Origin: Nematostella vectensis
Lineage: Eukaryota > Cnidaria > Anthozoa > Actiniaria > Edwardsiidae
DNA length: 64,000 nucleotides
Reading direction: 5' to 3'
Assembly: GCF_932526225.1 (NCBI RefSeq)
Contig: NC_064039.1
Location: 12,232,139 to 12,296,138, forward strand
Positions 22,328 through 34,800 of this stretch are shown here, piece by piece. Numbering within the stretch: position 1 is the stretch's first letter; each line of letters opens with the position of its first letter. A program made the translations under genes and the position numbers. The notes beneath the pieces are model-generated. The model was not told where the DNA came from and ran no database searches. It was given only the letters and a program-made list of their open reading frames with translations.

Positions 22328-25300
22328 TCAATATGTTGAGTGACTTCGTGATGGTCTTGGTATTTCCTGGGAAAAAATAATACACAGTCTTCACTTTTAA
22401 ATACGAATGGTTGCTGAATTTTGAGGTAATTTTATCATATGCGCACTGCTATTTGTTTTCTCGTAATTCTAAATCATAATTTACACCCACTGGTCTTTGA
22501 TATGTCATTATTCTAATTGTTTACGCGTGTTTTATTACGCGCACTGCTCTGTTTTCTCAAACTTCTGACTGTTCACGCGCATCTTATTATCTACGCGCAC
22601 TGCTCTTTGTTTTCTCATTATTCTGATTGTTCACGCGCTTTTGATTATCTACGCGCACTGCTCTTTGTTTTCTCATTGTTCTGATTGTTCACGCGCTTTT
22701 GATTATCTACGCGCAATGCTCCTTGTTTTCATAATTCCGATTGTTTACGCCCATCTTATTATCTACGCGCACTGCTCTTTGTTCTCTCATTGTTCTGATT
22801 GTTCACGCGCGTCTCATTTACGCGCAATGCTCTTTATTTTCATAATTCTGGTTGTTCACGCGCGTCTCATTATCTACGCGCACTGCTCTTTAAGCCCCAT
22901 CTACACTAACAATTTTTAGTTGACAATTTTTATTTGCTAGTGTAGATGGAGCAAAGTTGGCAATTTTTATGTGGCAACTATAGTTGCTCAAAAGCTAGCA
23001 GGTTTGCTTTTTCTCGGCAATTTTAAATTGTCACTCATGAAAAATTGCTAGTGTAGATGCCAACAAATATAGTTGTCAACTAAAAATTGTCAACTAAAAG
23101 TTGTTAGTGTAGATGGGGCTTTATTTCTCATAATTCTGATTGTTCACGCGCGTTTCATTATGTGCGCGCACTGCTCTTTGTTTTCTCATAATTCTGATTT
23201 TTTAAGCGTCTCATTGTTTACGCGCACTGCTCTTTGTTTCTCATAATAGATTGTTTACGAGCGTCTCATTATCTACGCGATTTGCTCTTTGTTTTCTCAT
23301 ACTTCCGATTTTTCACGCGCATCGTATTATCTAGCGCACTGCTCTTTGTTTTCTCATAATTCTGATTGCTCACGCGCGTCTTTCTATCTACGCCCCCTGC
23401 TCGTTGTTTTGTCATAATTCTGATTGCTAACGCGCGTCTTTTTATCGAAGCACACTGCTTTTTTTCCTCATAATTCTGATTGTTCACGCGCGTCTTTCTA
23501 ACTACGCGCACTGCTCTTTGTTTTGTCATAGTTCTGATTGCTAACGCGCGTTTTTTTATCGACGCACACTGCTTTTTTCACCTCATAGTTCTGATTGTTC
23601 ACGCGCGTCTTTTTATCGTCGCACACTGCTTTTTTTCTCATAATTCTGATTGATCTACGCGGAATGTTCTTAATTGTACCATAAATCTGATTGTTCACGA
23701 ACGTTTTATTAGGGACCTTAAGCAACGACGACGGCAGAAAACATGGGATTTGATTCAGAATTCAATAGCCAGCACCTGAAAATGCATTCTGTCTAATACA
23801 TTTCAGCCGTTTTCCATAAAAACACGACGGGAAAACTCCAACTTTCACGGTCAATTGAGGACGCGGACGTTTGCCGTGTAAACTCCTCTAACCACGTTCG
23901 CTACTGTAGAAATAATGTCCTTTTATTTATATATATCTCTGACTATAATGTATTGTTTATTCCATTGTAATTAAATTATAATTGATCGCCAAGCGCGAAC
24001 ACATCTTTTTCGATCTCGTTGTCCTAGCCGTCGCCGTCGTTCTCGCTTAAGGTCCCTATTATCTACGCGCACTGCTCTTTGTTTTCTCATAATTCTAACT
24101 GCTCACGCGTGTTTTATTATCTACGCGCACTGCTCTTTGTTTTCTCATAATTCTGATTATTCACGCGTGTTTTATTAACTACGCGCACTACTTTTTGTTT
24201 TCTCATAATTCTGATTGTTCACGCGTGTTTTATTATCTACGCTGCGCAGGTATTTGAGAATATTATACATGCTGGCACTCACCCCTTTAATCATTTGCTG
24301 CTTTGCCTCGTGGAATTCTGCCTTTGTCATATTCTTTACTCTGAGAATATTTCCATCTTCCACTAAGAAATTAGAAGTTTGTATAAGATTCGGGCAACCG
24401 TAAGAGAGGGATATCACAAGGTGAAAGCAAGTAAGTAGTAACGACGGAAAAACATGACTTGACGCGTCAAATAAGCCCATTTCACATCTAATAAGGTGGA
24501 AATTACACAAAATATCATTGAAAATTAACCTTTTGTCCCTGAGCCCATACATAGCACAAGTAAAATATATATTAAAAAGCCAAAATCGGGGTATGTGCTT
24601 TGGCCTTGCATTATTTATGATTTAAAAATTATTCTGGAATACACGAAACTAATGCCCATTTCAAGAAAACGAGTCTTCTTTACCTATCTCGAATTGCCCA
24701 TTTTCCAGGTTTTTCTGTCATGTCCTACATAGTATTAATGTCTTGAGTACAAACAAGATGAGCGCATATACAGGACCATAGAGAGTGACAAAATATCTTC
24801 TCAATACACATGTTTCAAGGCATGGCCATTTTAATTTGAGGAAGAATGGCTTTCATTGAGGATAATAAGGGCTAGTGTGATCTAGAGATGTCTCTAGAGA
24901 TTTCTCCATCTTACGTGTATCTCACACATATGACATATCAAACTTGCCTGAGCTTTCAGTCTCTTCATCAAATATTTTTTGTGATTCCAGAGCACAGTTC
25001 CTTGCCTTTTCCTTGAATTCTTCCAAACTGCTGTGCACCCTGTTCAAAAGGAGAAATGAATACTTTACGGTTAAATTTGAGAATCAACTATCCTGGGTAG
25101 CATTGAATCGGGATTGTCTTACTTACACATTTACTGCATCTTGATTGACCCCGCCCCATGTATCTGTGCTATAAAAACAACTCTTCATATACTTGAGAAT
25201 CTGCCTGCAACGAAAACAACAAAACGAGGTATTACAATTAACAGTACATTACATAAATGCTTGAGTTAGGAATTGCTTGAGGTCCAGGATCTGGGGGAAA

Positions 25301-27818
25301 ACCAAAATTTTGATGATAAATAATCCCCCACTTTTTTTAAATGTTAAAAAAACATGGAAATCAACTTCATAAGCTTCTATATTTTTCCACATTTACCACA
25401 TCACCTATTTTCATGAAAAAAATCTGAGAAACATGCTGTGGGTGCTGATGTTTGCATCATTTTTACAATTCCTTTTGTATTATTTCATTCTGTATTGCAT
25501 ACATTGTCCAGACTAACAGTCAATGGCTCTGTAATTATGCTGCAAATGCAAAAAAAGAAAGCTTTTATTTTCCTTACCAGATGCAATGTTTTCCTCTATG
25601 CCAATTTGGGAATGCAACTTCTAGATTGAAAACACTGGAAACACATAATAAAGTATTGGTCATTCAACACAACATATCAAGAAAAAGCAAAAAAAAAAAA
25701 AAGCAGAAAAAAAAGAAGATAGAAAAAGCAATACTAATAAGAAATTTCATCTTCTACTTACCCATTCTCGTGAATCTGTGGGTGGAACACATTTGAAGTG
25801 AACTTAACCAGGGGCCGACTATCTGGAAAACTACAAAGGAATACAGCAGGGAAAGCAAAGGTTCAGTTTAAAAGCTTATCATATCCCCCCAGTGGTGCTG
25901 AGCTACTGTATAAACATTACAGGGGGTAGGACAGTCTCACCCCCCCCCCCCCCCAAAAAAAAAAAAAAATCAAAGATTTCAACTCCCAAAATATACAATA
26001 AAACTCAAACATACAATGTCACCCCATCCAACAAGACTTACTCATCTTGTAGGAAAATAAAAAATCTAAAAATGCCATCTCTGTATGGTCCAGCCCTCAA
26101 AAAGATGATGCCATGCCAAACTGTGGAAAATAAAAAAGATGTTATATATTCACTGCACTGTAAGCAAAAAATACTGTACATAATGTTAACTAGAAAGTAA
26201 TAACATTGAAATATTGGCACACATGCTGTAGCAGGTAGATCCCTCCATAAGATTTTGTTGCTACCCATCCAGCTCCACCCGACCCCACCATGTTCCTAAA
26301 ATCATCCCACTACATCCTCCACCCCACCCTGACTAGTACATTCCTAAGGTTGGGATAATGAGAAAATACCTTTTTTTCCTGGCTGTTATGACAACAATCT
26401 CAAATGTCATATTTTAGGTGGTGAGTAGGTGGGGGAGGGTCCACCTCATTATCTTATGGAAAAAATCAGTCCACAGTCTACCCACCCATTGCTTTGGCCC
26501 TGTTGGTTAAAGCCTGGCTTCCATAAAGTCGTTACAGTTGTAAGGGACGTAACAGTCATCTAGGGTTTGCCCCCTGAGGTGAAGACTCGGGTACGACCAA
26601 TACGGCCCTAAAGTTTGTTGGTTTCCATTTGGTCATATCGGTCGTATCAGTCTACGGTAGCTTGAGTGAATGTTATATTTTGTCACCGCTTCTTTGGGGG
26701 GTCTTCCAAATTTTTTTTTCCAGTTTTTTTTTGCCTTTTCTTTGAAAACTTGTTATATAGGCACTTGTATCGTCAAACTTCTTCGAAACTCAGCAAGCTT
26801 GTTTTACGTTGCTGCAAAGGCCCTTGCCTTGTCGTACCAGTTGCATGAAAGTGTTTCAAAAATTAAGTCGTATCACACCTTTTTCTGGTCATGTTGGTCG
26901 TAGAGATAGAACTGGTTCTATCTCTGACGACCGTGTGGCGACCCATCGCTCCGATCACCTCTGTTGCAAGGGTTGTCACATTGAGTATTTCCATTAAGTT
27001 TTAAAGGATGCAAGGATTTTTTGGCGCACAACTGTTATGACCCTTACGACTGTTACGACCATATGGAAACCAGGCTTAAAATGGCTGAAGGTCTGCTAAA
27101 TTTAAATAAAATTCTGCTCAATTAGAAGAAAATTAAGTATTACTGCATGGAAGAGCCAGAGGGGAAATGATCGAATAAACCAAGAACAAAAAACATCATA
27201 GAGCATTTGTTCTTATTATTTTCATGTCATTGTTTAACCTCTCCTCGATGCATTGCAAGAGTTTATGAATTTATGCATTTCATCAAAAAAGGAAAAGTGA
27301 AATTAATTTTGAGACAGCCCTACCTTGAAGAGATTTAAGAGAAGGGATAACATACACTCCTGACTGAGGGTTCCTGTACACTGCTTTGCTAAATAAAAAA
27401 ATAAAAAAAACACATGAGTGATACAAATTAAAACAATATTTGTATATCGTATTAAAGGGCACACTCACTACTCTGCAAGAATAAACTGCTCCCTGAAAAG
27501 AGTTCGGAAATCAGCAGGCTCTTGGGCGATTTTAGGATTGCTTGAATTCTCATCTTCTTTGTTTGAGGCCATTTTCTCTGTGTCGCTGGTTGACTTGGCC
27601 AATCTTGCACGACCAGGGTGTTGTGGCAGTACGAGTCTCCTAGCTGATTTGAGTCGTTCGCTGAATGTAGGACTTCCTGTACTACTTGGACGGGATCCAT
27701 TCGACTCGAAACTCCTCTCAAGCGAGGAAGTCATTCTTGTGGTTTTGGTTTCCTGCTCGCTTAGAGTAAATGAGCTCTCGAACTCTGTCTTGGTAGCAGT
27801 AGAATTCATCGAAGGCAT
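22328..27818 (-). CDS. AKTIP: AKTIP/FTS, catalytically dead UBC-fold protein
   Basis: Nine minus-strand exons: 27469-27818, 27324-27388, 26042-26120, 25762-25830, 25578-25634, 25127-25204, 24948-25030, 24283-24362, 22328-22366. Phases fit throughout, giving 299 residues (human about 292). After a Ser-rich disordered N-terminus comes the UEV domain (about 110-260): FREQFILAEY, GVYVIPS, WHGIIFLRAGPYRDGIFRF, FPDSRPLVKFTSNVFHP, then GVFNLEVAFPNW, where E2 enzymes have the catalytic Cys; here it is Asn. HCIWQILKYMKSCFY and LEEFKEKARNCA follow, as in AKTIP. AKTIP/FTS joins Hook proteins and FHIP on endosomes for dynein transport. Exon 7 ends at a GC donor (CAG|GCAAGT). The last coding exon (12 residues) is less certain: it has a strong acceptor and right phase but no conservation I can recall. 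The last intron is filled by a satellite and two DNA elements. Confidence 0.88.
22892..23121. mobile_element. 230-bp MITE, PIF/Harbinger-like
   Basis: The ends are perfect inverted repeats (AAGCCCCATCTACACTAACAA and its complement), with internal sub-repeats of 'ttgtcaactaaaaattgtc'. It interrupts a satellite unit. The flanks are compatible with a 3-bp TTA target duplication around AGCCCC...GGGGCT, the target type of PIF/Harbinger elements. No transposase is present, so it is non-autonomous. Confidence 0.85.
23711..24057. mobile_element. 347-bp TIR element inserted in the satellite
   Basis: It begins AGGGACCTTAAGC and ends with the exact complement GCTTAAGGTCCCT. Removing it with one copy of ATT (or TATTA) restores the satellite unit 'cgttttattatctacgcg'. 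Two relatives exist in the window: a near full-length inverted one at 41085-41446 and a fragment at 59794-59935. It is non-coding, hence a non-autonomous DNA transposon family. Confidence 0.88.
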
Positions 27819-28840
27819 TTTTTCTTGGGGTAAAATATTTGATAGTCAACACACCACAGTGCCGCCGAAGTAATAGTTTTGTATCGGAATTTGATCCTTC
27901 TAGGTAGGGTCAGGTTTCGCTATGACGAAACATCCGAGTGCAAAGCTCAATCAGAGGTGATGACAATCAAAAGAGTACAATGATCGCTAGAACTCTAAAA
28001 ACTAGAGGAATTCGTGTAACAATGAGCTATCTGATGAAGTTCCCAAGCGGAGATGGAGTCCACACAATCGATACAAGAACGCATGGAAAAATACCCAAAC
28101 AGATAAACAATCGAGTACTGATAGCACGGAGGAATGACGCGCCAGCCACGTTAAAAGTCAAAGCACAAGAGGCATATTAATAATATATATGTGCTAGTCG
28201 GATACCAGTAAGTGGTTAATTCGCGCCATTTCCACGATGATTCCTCTCATGATATGGGAGGTCTTGAAAAATCATATAACAATAATTCAGGTGTTACCTT
28301 GGCGTTCAGGAGCTCCTCTGCTTTCAATGAAAAGCAAAGCTGCTTACTAGATGGACTCCTGAATTGCACTGCAAAATTAGGAGATAAACATTGAACATTT
28401 TACAATAACATGCAAAACAAACACATTCCGCCGCCATATTGGAATGGACTTAACAAAAATACTAAGGGGGGAGGGCTTGAGTTCACATGTGTAAATTCCG
28501 TTTTACAGATTCAATCGAATAATTTAATGTATTATTTACTTTTTCTAAACCAATTCTCCCCTTAGATATTTATTGGAATTAAATTCAAAAGTGGTTAGCA
28601 TTTTTAAAGATGAATCCTTGTTTGCGTGATTCACCCCTCCCCTCCCTAAACATATACATTTTTGCCGTGACAGCTAACCTTTGTGTTGATTGGTCAGACG
28701 TAAAGTCGTTATTTTGATTGGGTGTTCGTCGCTTCCGCGGGGACATTTGAGATGTGAAACCGACAAAAGATCATGAATTCGACTTGAACCTAAACAAAAT
28801 ACTGAATAATTGGTGAAAGATTCGCCAAACAAAACACAGA
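27819..28840. promoter_or_regulatory. Shared upstream region of divergent AKTIP and ARHGAP19
   Basis: The two start codons face away from each other across 1,022 bases. ORFs inside (27938-28180, 28212-28394) lack any recognisable feature. An inverted CCAAT sequence ('ttgattggtcag' near 28687) and a second 'ttgattgggtg' lie about 150 bases before the ARHGAP19 start. Both genes are housekeeping-like, so a bidirectional promoter region is plausible but unproven. Confidence 0.4.
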
Positions 28841-31800
28841 ATGAGTAAAAACGATGCAAGGGACCCCTATGGATCCATCTGCCTTAGTCGATTGACTCGT
28901 ATTTTGGATTTAAAGATGCTGGAAGATTTGCAAGAATTGGAAAATAGCGGTAATGTGGCTAAGAACCTCGAGCTGGAGCGTCACTTCAAACCTCATCGGA
29001 GCTTTTTGGAAAAATCTACAGAGAAATTCAACAAGATTATTCACCGAAAACGTAAGTAATGATGTTTGTTTGCAAATCCTGTTGGCTTAATCGTTAGAAG
29101 CTTTGAATCGACTTAATTTTTCCGCACATCCTTTTGTGAGGAAAGTTTGTCGGTGTTGTAATAATGTCTGTTTACATTACTTAAGGTTAAATTGCCTCTG
29201 GTGAGGCATTTTTTTGTCGTTAAAAAAACAATGGCAGTTGACTGTCAATAAACGTAATATTTGCATTACTTCTGTATAAATTAGTGTACAATACCGGTAG
29301 CTGATTATATATTCCATGTGCTTATTTTTGTTTATACTTGAGTAGGTATAAGAGCTATATACATCTCAAATAACACCTCAAATAACGTTGTCAGTGCAAA
29401 TGGCAAATGGCGATTGTCAAATAGAAGTTCTCCTATCAAAAAATACCATGGAACTTGTCAAATTTCTATCTAATTTAGGAACATGTGGATAATTTCTGTG
29501 ATTATATTACTTATCATCTTTATTCTTGCAAATAATTATACCTATAAGCAGTGATTGTTCTTAGAACTGCCATTTGCCGATTGCCATTCGCCATTTGCAC
29601 TGACAATGTTTATTGAAAAAGGTGTATATTGGCTCGTTGACAATATCTTGCATGGATTACATCAGAAATTAATAGGGAGTCCCTGTTTTGCTTAATTCTT
29701 GTTTCGTGTTATTAATAAAATGAACATTATCTTGAAATCATTAGTGAAATCTCCATCAATATCATTTTACTGTCACCAGGATTTTAAGAAATTGAGTTCT
29801 TTATTTAAGCATTTTAGGAATCAGCTTATAAGTTCAGGCCGGAAGCTGCAACCGCCAATTGACTGGAAGGTCTGCTCTAATTAAGGAAAATTAAGTACCA
29901 CTACGACTTTCGACAAGCTACCTAAAAGAAAATTGTCCACTTTATGGGTGAACAACAAACAACCCCCCCCCCCCCCCCCCCAACCCCCTGCGCAAAATTC
30001 TGGCTACAGGCCTGAACTTACGTTGTTACTAGACTCACAATGTAGGCTTTATTTTAGTGTGCGGAGGGGGGGGGGGGGGTATCCAAATCCCCAACCTCAC
30101 CCTTTGGCTGTCAGGCCAGCACAGTAGTGTACTTATCCTCAGTACTGTCTATTACAGACCATCACCACATCTTTGGTCACCCTCTTACTAATGAGTCTGT
30201 TGAAAGAATCCTACCACTCATTCACTATCTCAAGACATGTAAGTAAAATATAAAAAAAGAGTAGGTCTGCCAAAGTGTGCAAAGTTTTCATAACTAATAA
30301 ATGCTTAAACTGTTGACTGAGAATTGAGCAATGAATTGAGAACTAAATACTTAAGTGTTCACCAACCTATGTATAATGCAAATACTTCACTGGTAGGGAC
30401 CACTCTTAGTTTGGTTCTGCTCTTGGAAATGTACATCACAATACATTTTTACGGCCATGCTTGACTTTCCCATTGTAATATCTGACAGTTTATCAAGGGC
30501 GGATGTGCTTCACGGAATTTTCAGTACCCTCTTTTGCATGCATTAAAATAACTGCAATCTTCAACTCACAATATCAACTGCAACTTCAACATGCAATATC
30601 AATCTACTTCTTGGCTTTTTGACTTTAAGGTGTAGACAAAGAGGGACTGTTTCGAATATCTGGCAACAAGAAGAGGCAAGAGGAACTCAAGGAACTGATT
30701 GATAGAGGTGACACTCCAAAGCTAGGATGTGGCAAGTTTACTGCGCATGATGTTGCATCCGTCCTGAAGCAATTCTTAGGAGAGCTCCCAGAGCCCCTGC
30801 TGACACAGGCCCCATACCGCGCCTACCTACAAGTTACAGGTACTTGGAAACGCCTCCTAGATTCACAAATAAACCTGATCATAGATTGTATTTTTGCTTT
30901 TGGTTCCAAAGATTTGTATTATCTGTGTTCAAGTTTATTTTTAACTTTGTCTTACTATAGTTTTTCAAAATCATGCTCAGATCACTCTACCAACATCATT
31001 TTCTGATAATAACAGAGATTTCAAATGATCAAGGAAATGCTAAGCATGTGGAAGCACTTCAGCTTTTGTTTCTGATGATTCCGCCTGAAAATCGATCATT
31101 ATTGCACAACCTCCTGGAGCTGCTAAAGCTTGTTCTGGAAAACCCCAACAATAAGATGACGGCATACAACCTGGCAGTAGTGTTCTGTCCAAATGTACTG
31201 TACTGCAACAAACAGGTAACAAGAAGGTGTGAGTGAGACTGCAGTCAGTACAGGGGTTAAAGGGGCAGTGTCATGGTAAGAGCTTTGCAATGCGATGGCT
31301 CTCCGCCCTGGACAAAATGAATTTTAGGCCAATTCAGGCCTGAATTCAATAAAGGCCAATAATATTGACCTATGAGCCTTTGGTACATGTGGGAGACTTA
31401 AATTCAAAGAAAATGACCACAAACTGTCACTAAACATAGTTTTCAATAAAATATTGCATATTATTTGAACAAGGCATTGACAGGGTAAAATTCAACTACA
31501 ATAAACACTGACTCCAGACATGTGCTGTACCATGAAGCTGCCCCATTAAAGCCAACTGGGAAAACATACATGAGACAATGAGTTTCAATATTTCCTATGG
31601 TTTGGAAAACTCAGGATTTTAGAAAACATGTTAGGAGATTTGCTGTCAAAATACTTTATTCAAATACGCTACAGTATGTATGTTACACTATAGAATAATT
31701 GGGTTTGTATCAACTGTGATATAGAGTCTTTTAAAGTATAAATACTGTACAGTACTTCTAACTTTGTTGAAGCCCTAAACAAAGAAATCTTTAGTGTATT

Positions 31801-34800
31801 TATTTTTACTATAACATACTTTGACAACTTCTTGCTCACCAACTAACTGTTGACTTGTCTGTTTCTCCGCTAACCCCTAACACTTGATGTTTTCATTCCT
31901 CAAGTCCTCATTCCGTATGTCCTTGAGAATTCCATTCCGTCGTGTCAAGTCATGGTGCCTTATTCGTTCCCAGCAGGCTTTGGAACAGGTGCAGTAACCA
32001 TGGTTACAGCTGCTGACCTGCATTACGCTTTGCCTCTAATGCTATGGTGTAATATTTACTGGCCTAATACACCGTAACAGTAACTCAAACTAATGCTACG
32101 GATATCTGCTGGTCTAACGTAAAACTTTCTCATTTTCTATGGTGACAACCACTGGCCTTTTGTTAACACTTTGTCTAATGCTATGGTGTACCCTCAGTAC
32201 AGGGGTGGGGCACTGGGGGCAGGTTTCCCCCCCCCCCCCCCCAGTATTGTCAAAAATCATAAGGAAATGACGAGATGGGGCGTGGCTTTGCCCCCCAATA
32301 TTTTCTTAAGCTTTCTGTATTGTGCCCCCCCCAATCAAGCCGTTGCGAGGTGTCTTGCAACGGCTCTGCAGTACGACTCCTTGCATTAAAATAGGGAGCT
32401 TATTCCTGCTTTTGTTGATTTTTCCTCCACAGAGGGGGTCTTGTATCAGTAGCTTCCCACAAGAACTAGATGCACTGAATGAATCTGTCGCCTTCATGAT
32501 CACATTTGCCAAACAACTCTTTCAGGTATACTACAGAAACAACCGGTGACTTGCGCTTAGAAATGTCCTGACTTTGTGAATGGGAAGCTCACGCCACAAT
32601 AAACTCTGAAATGGCAGCGCTCTTCGCGACAGAGACCCAGTGACTAAAAATTCAGTCTTTCAATGAAAATGGACTCTTTCATAAAAAAAAAAAAACATAA
32701 AAAAATAAAAAAAAAACTTTCTGGTTGATAAGTTTCTTTTTGTTTGTTATTTTGCTGCCAAAAGCCCAAGAGTGCGTGCCATATTGCCACTACTCACGTG
32801 ACTTCGTATATCTCGCCTTTTTATTACAATTCAAAGAAGTTATGCTTATGTACGTTACCAAGTGGCAGCCGCCAGGGGCTCAGAGCATGCTTCCAAGTGG
32901 TAGGGCTGATGAGAAAGAATGTACCACTAAACTGAGGGGGCTGAATATAAGAAATATATGACAATTTCTTGAAGAGCGGTGGAGCTTCAGCCCTTCTGGC
33001 CCCACTCTCTCCACGGTGCCTGGCTGCTGCAGGGGGGGGGGGGGGGATATACTTTAATATCAAATTTTAATAGTATTTTTCAAATTATTATTAAAACTTC
33101 TTATACAAGGGGATAGAAACATAATTAATATGTCAACCTATTTTACTAAAGTTTTCCGGATTTTTCCTGCAGATTCCAGATGAACTGAAAAAGGAATTAA
33201 AGCTGATCGAGAAAAATATTAGCATAGGCAAGGTAAGTAAGCATGTAGAATGTTTGGTATTCTTACTTTTCGCGGAGGATTGGGTCGAGTAGATAAGCGA
33301 ACAGCATGGTGGGGGACGCTTATCAGATCGACCCAATCCCCCGCGCAGCGTAAGAATACGAATTGAGTCATAACATTCAAGGAAAGCAGTGAGTCTCTTG
33401 CCCTCAGAGTCTTTTTTTCGATTTGTTAAACTGGGCTACCTGTATTTATGATTACAGGAAGACGAGGTTCCCATGGCGCATGCGTATTGTCATCAGCTGG
33501 ATAATCGAGAACACAGGGAGACCACGCAGCAGGCGACAACTGAAGCGTTAGTGGAGTTGTATAATCACGTGAAGGATATGCCCGATGGACCAATGAAGCA
33601 GAAGTTTATGGAGAAGGTAGGCTCGCATCTATAGGGATAAACAGGAAAGACAACAGCGGAGAGGCAGTGCGCGTACATATCGACAAGACGCGCGTGAACA
33701 GTCAGAATCAGACAAAACATAGAGCAGTGCGCGTAGATAATAAAACACGCGTGAACAATTAGAATTGCGAAAAATAAAAAAGTAGTGGGCGTAGATAATA
33801 ATACGCGCGTGAACAATCAGAATTATGAGAAAACAAAGAGCAGTGCACGTAGATAATAAGACGCGCGTGAACAATCAGAATATGAGAAAATATAGAGCAG
33901 TGCGCGTAGATATTAAGACGTGCGTGAATAATCAGAATTATGAGAAAACAAAAAGCAGTGCGTGAAGATAATAAGACGTGCGTGAATAATCAGAATTATG
34001 AGAATACAGAGATCAGTGCCCGTAGATAATAAACGCGCGTGAACGATCAAAATCATGACAAAACAAAGAGCATTGCGCGTAGATAATAAGACGTGCGTGA
34101 ACAATCAAAATTATGAGAATACAAAGAGCAGGGCGCGTAGATATTAAGACGTGCGTGAACAATCAGAATTATGAGAAAACAAAGAGCAGTGCACGTAGAT
34201 AATAAAACGCGCGTGAACAATCAGAATTATGAGAAAATAAAGAGCATTGCGCGTAGATAATAAGACGTGCGTGAACAATCAGAATTATAAGAAAACAAAG
34301 AGCATTGCGCGTAGATAATAAGACGCGCGTGAACAATCAGAATTATGAGAAAACAAAGAGCATTGCGCGTAGATAATAAATTGCGTGTGAACAATCAGAA
34401 TTATGAGAAAACAAAGAGCATTGCGCGTAGGTAATAAAACGCGTGTGAACAATCAGAATTATGAGAAAACAAAGAGCAGTGCACGTAGATAATAAAACGC
34501 GCGTGAACAATCAGAATTGCGACAAAACAAATAGCGGCATAGGCAGACGTGCATACGCGCATGCGTGTGTCTGTGCTTTTTATTAACTGTATTTTTTTGT
34601 TCTTTTTTAGTTCGAAAAGACACACCCAGGGACGCCTCCCTTCATGCCGAGGAGTCGCGCGCGAACTAAACCGGTAGATCAGGTGAGACAGTCATGAGAT
34701 TATCGCGTCTGGCCTCAACTGTTACAGGATTTAATTAATGATAACACTAATATAGCAACTCCACGCTAAACAGAGACGCACCTAGCATAAATTGCAAATC

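Larger units (their letters stand above)
22438..24245. repeat. 57-58-bp satellite array, first locus (AKTIP last intron)
   Basis: Tandem units read on the minus strand as 'aacaatcagaattatgag', 'aaaacaaagagcagtgcgcg', 'tagataataaaacgcgcgtg'. There are roughly 22 units, moderately diverged, interrupted by two TIR elements (22892-23121, 23711-24057). In AKTIP sense the array starts about 45 bases after the donor of exon 8 and ends about 75 bases before the last acceptor, so it fills the intron. The same repeat fills an intron of ARHGAP19 at 33660-34535. Confidence 0.92.

Noticed and set aside
22438-24245. CRISPR array
   Set aside because: Units are contiguous 57-58-bp repeats without unique spacers, in a eukaryotic intron.
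25578-25621. AKTIP exon 5 starting at the 'tctag' acceptor
   Set aside because: It would shift the frame; the acceptor at 25635-25636 restores both the frame and family residues.
25762-25818. AKTIP exon 4 starting at 'ttttccag'
   Set aside because: It gives a stop in the required phase; the acceptor at 'ctttgtag' restores the FPDSRPL segment expected of a UBC fold.
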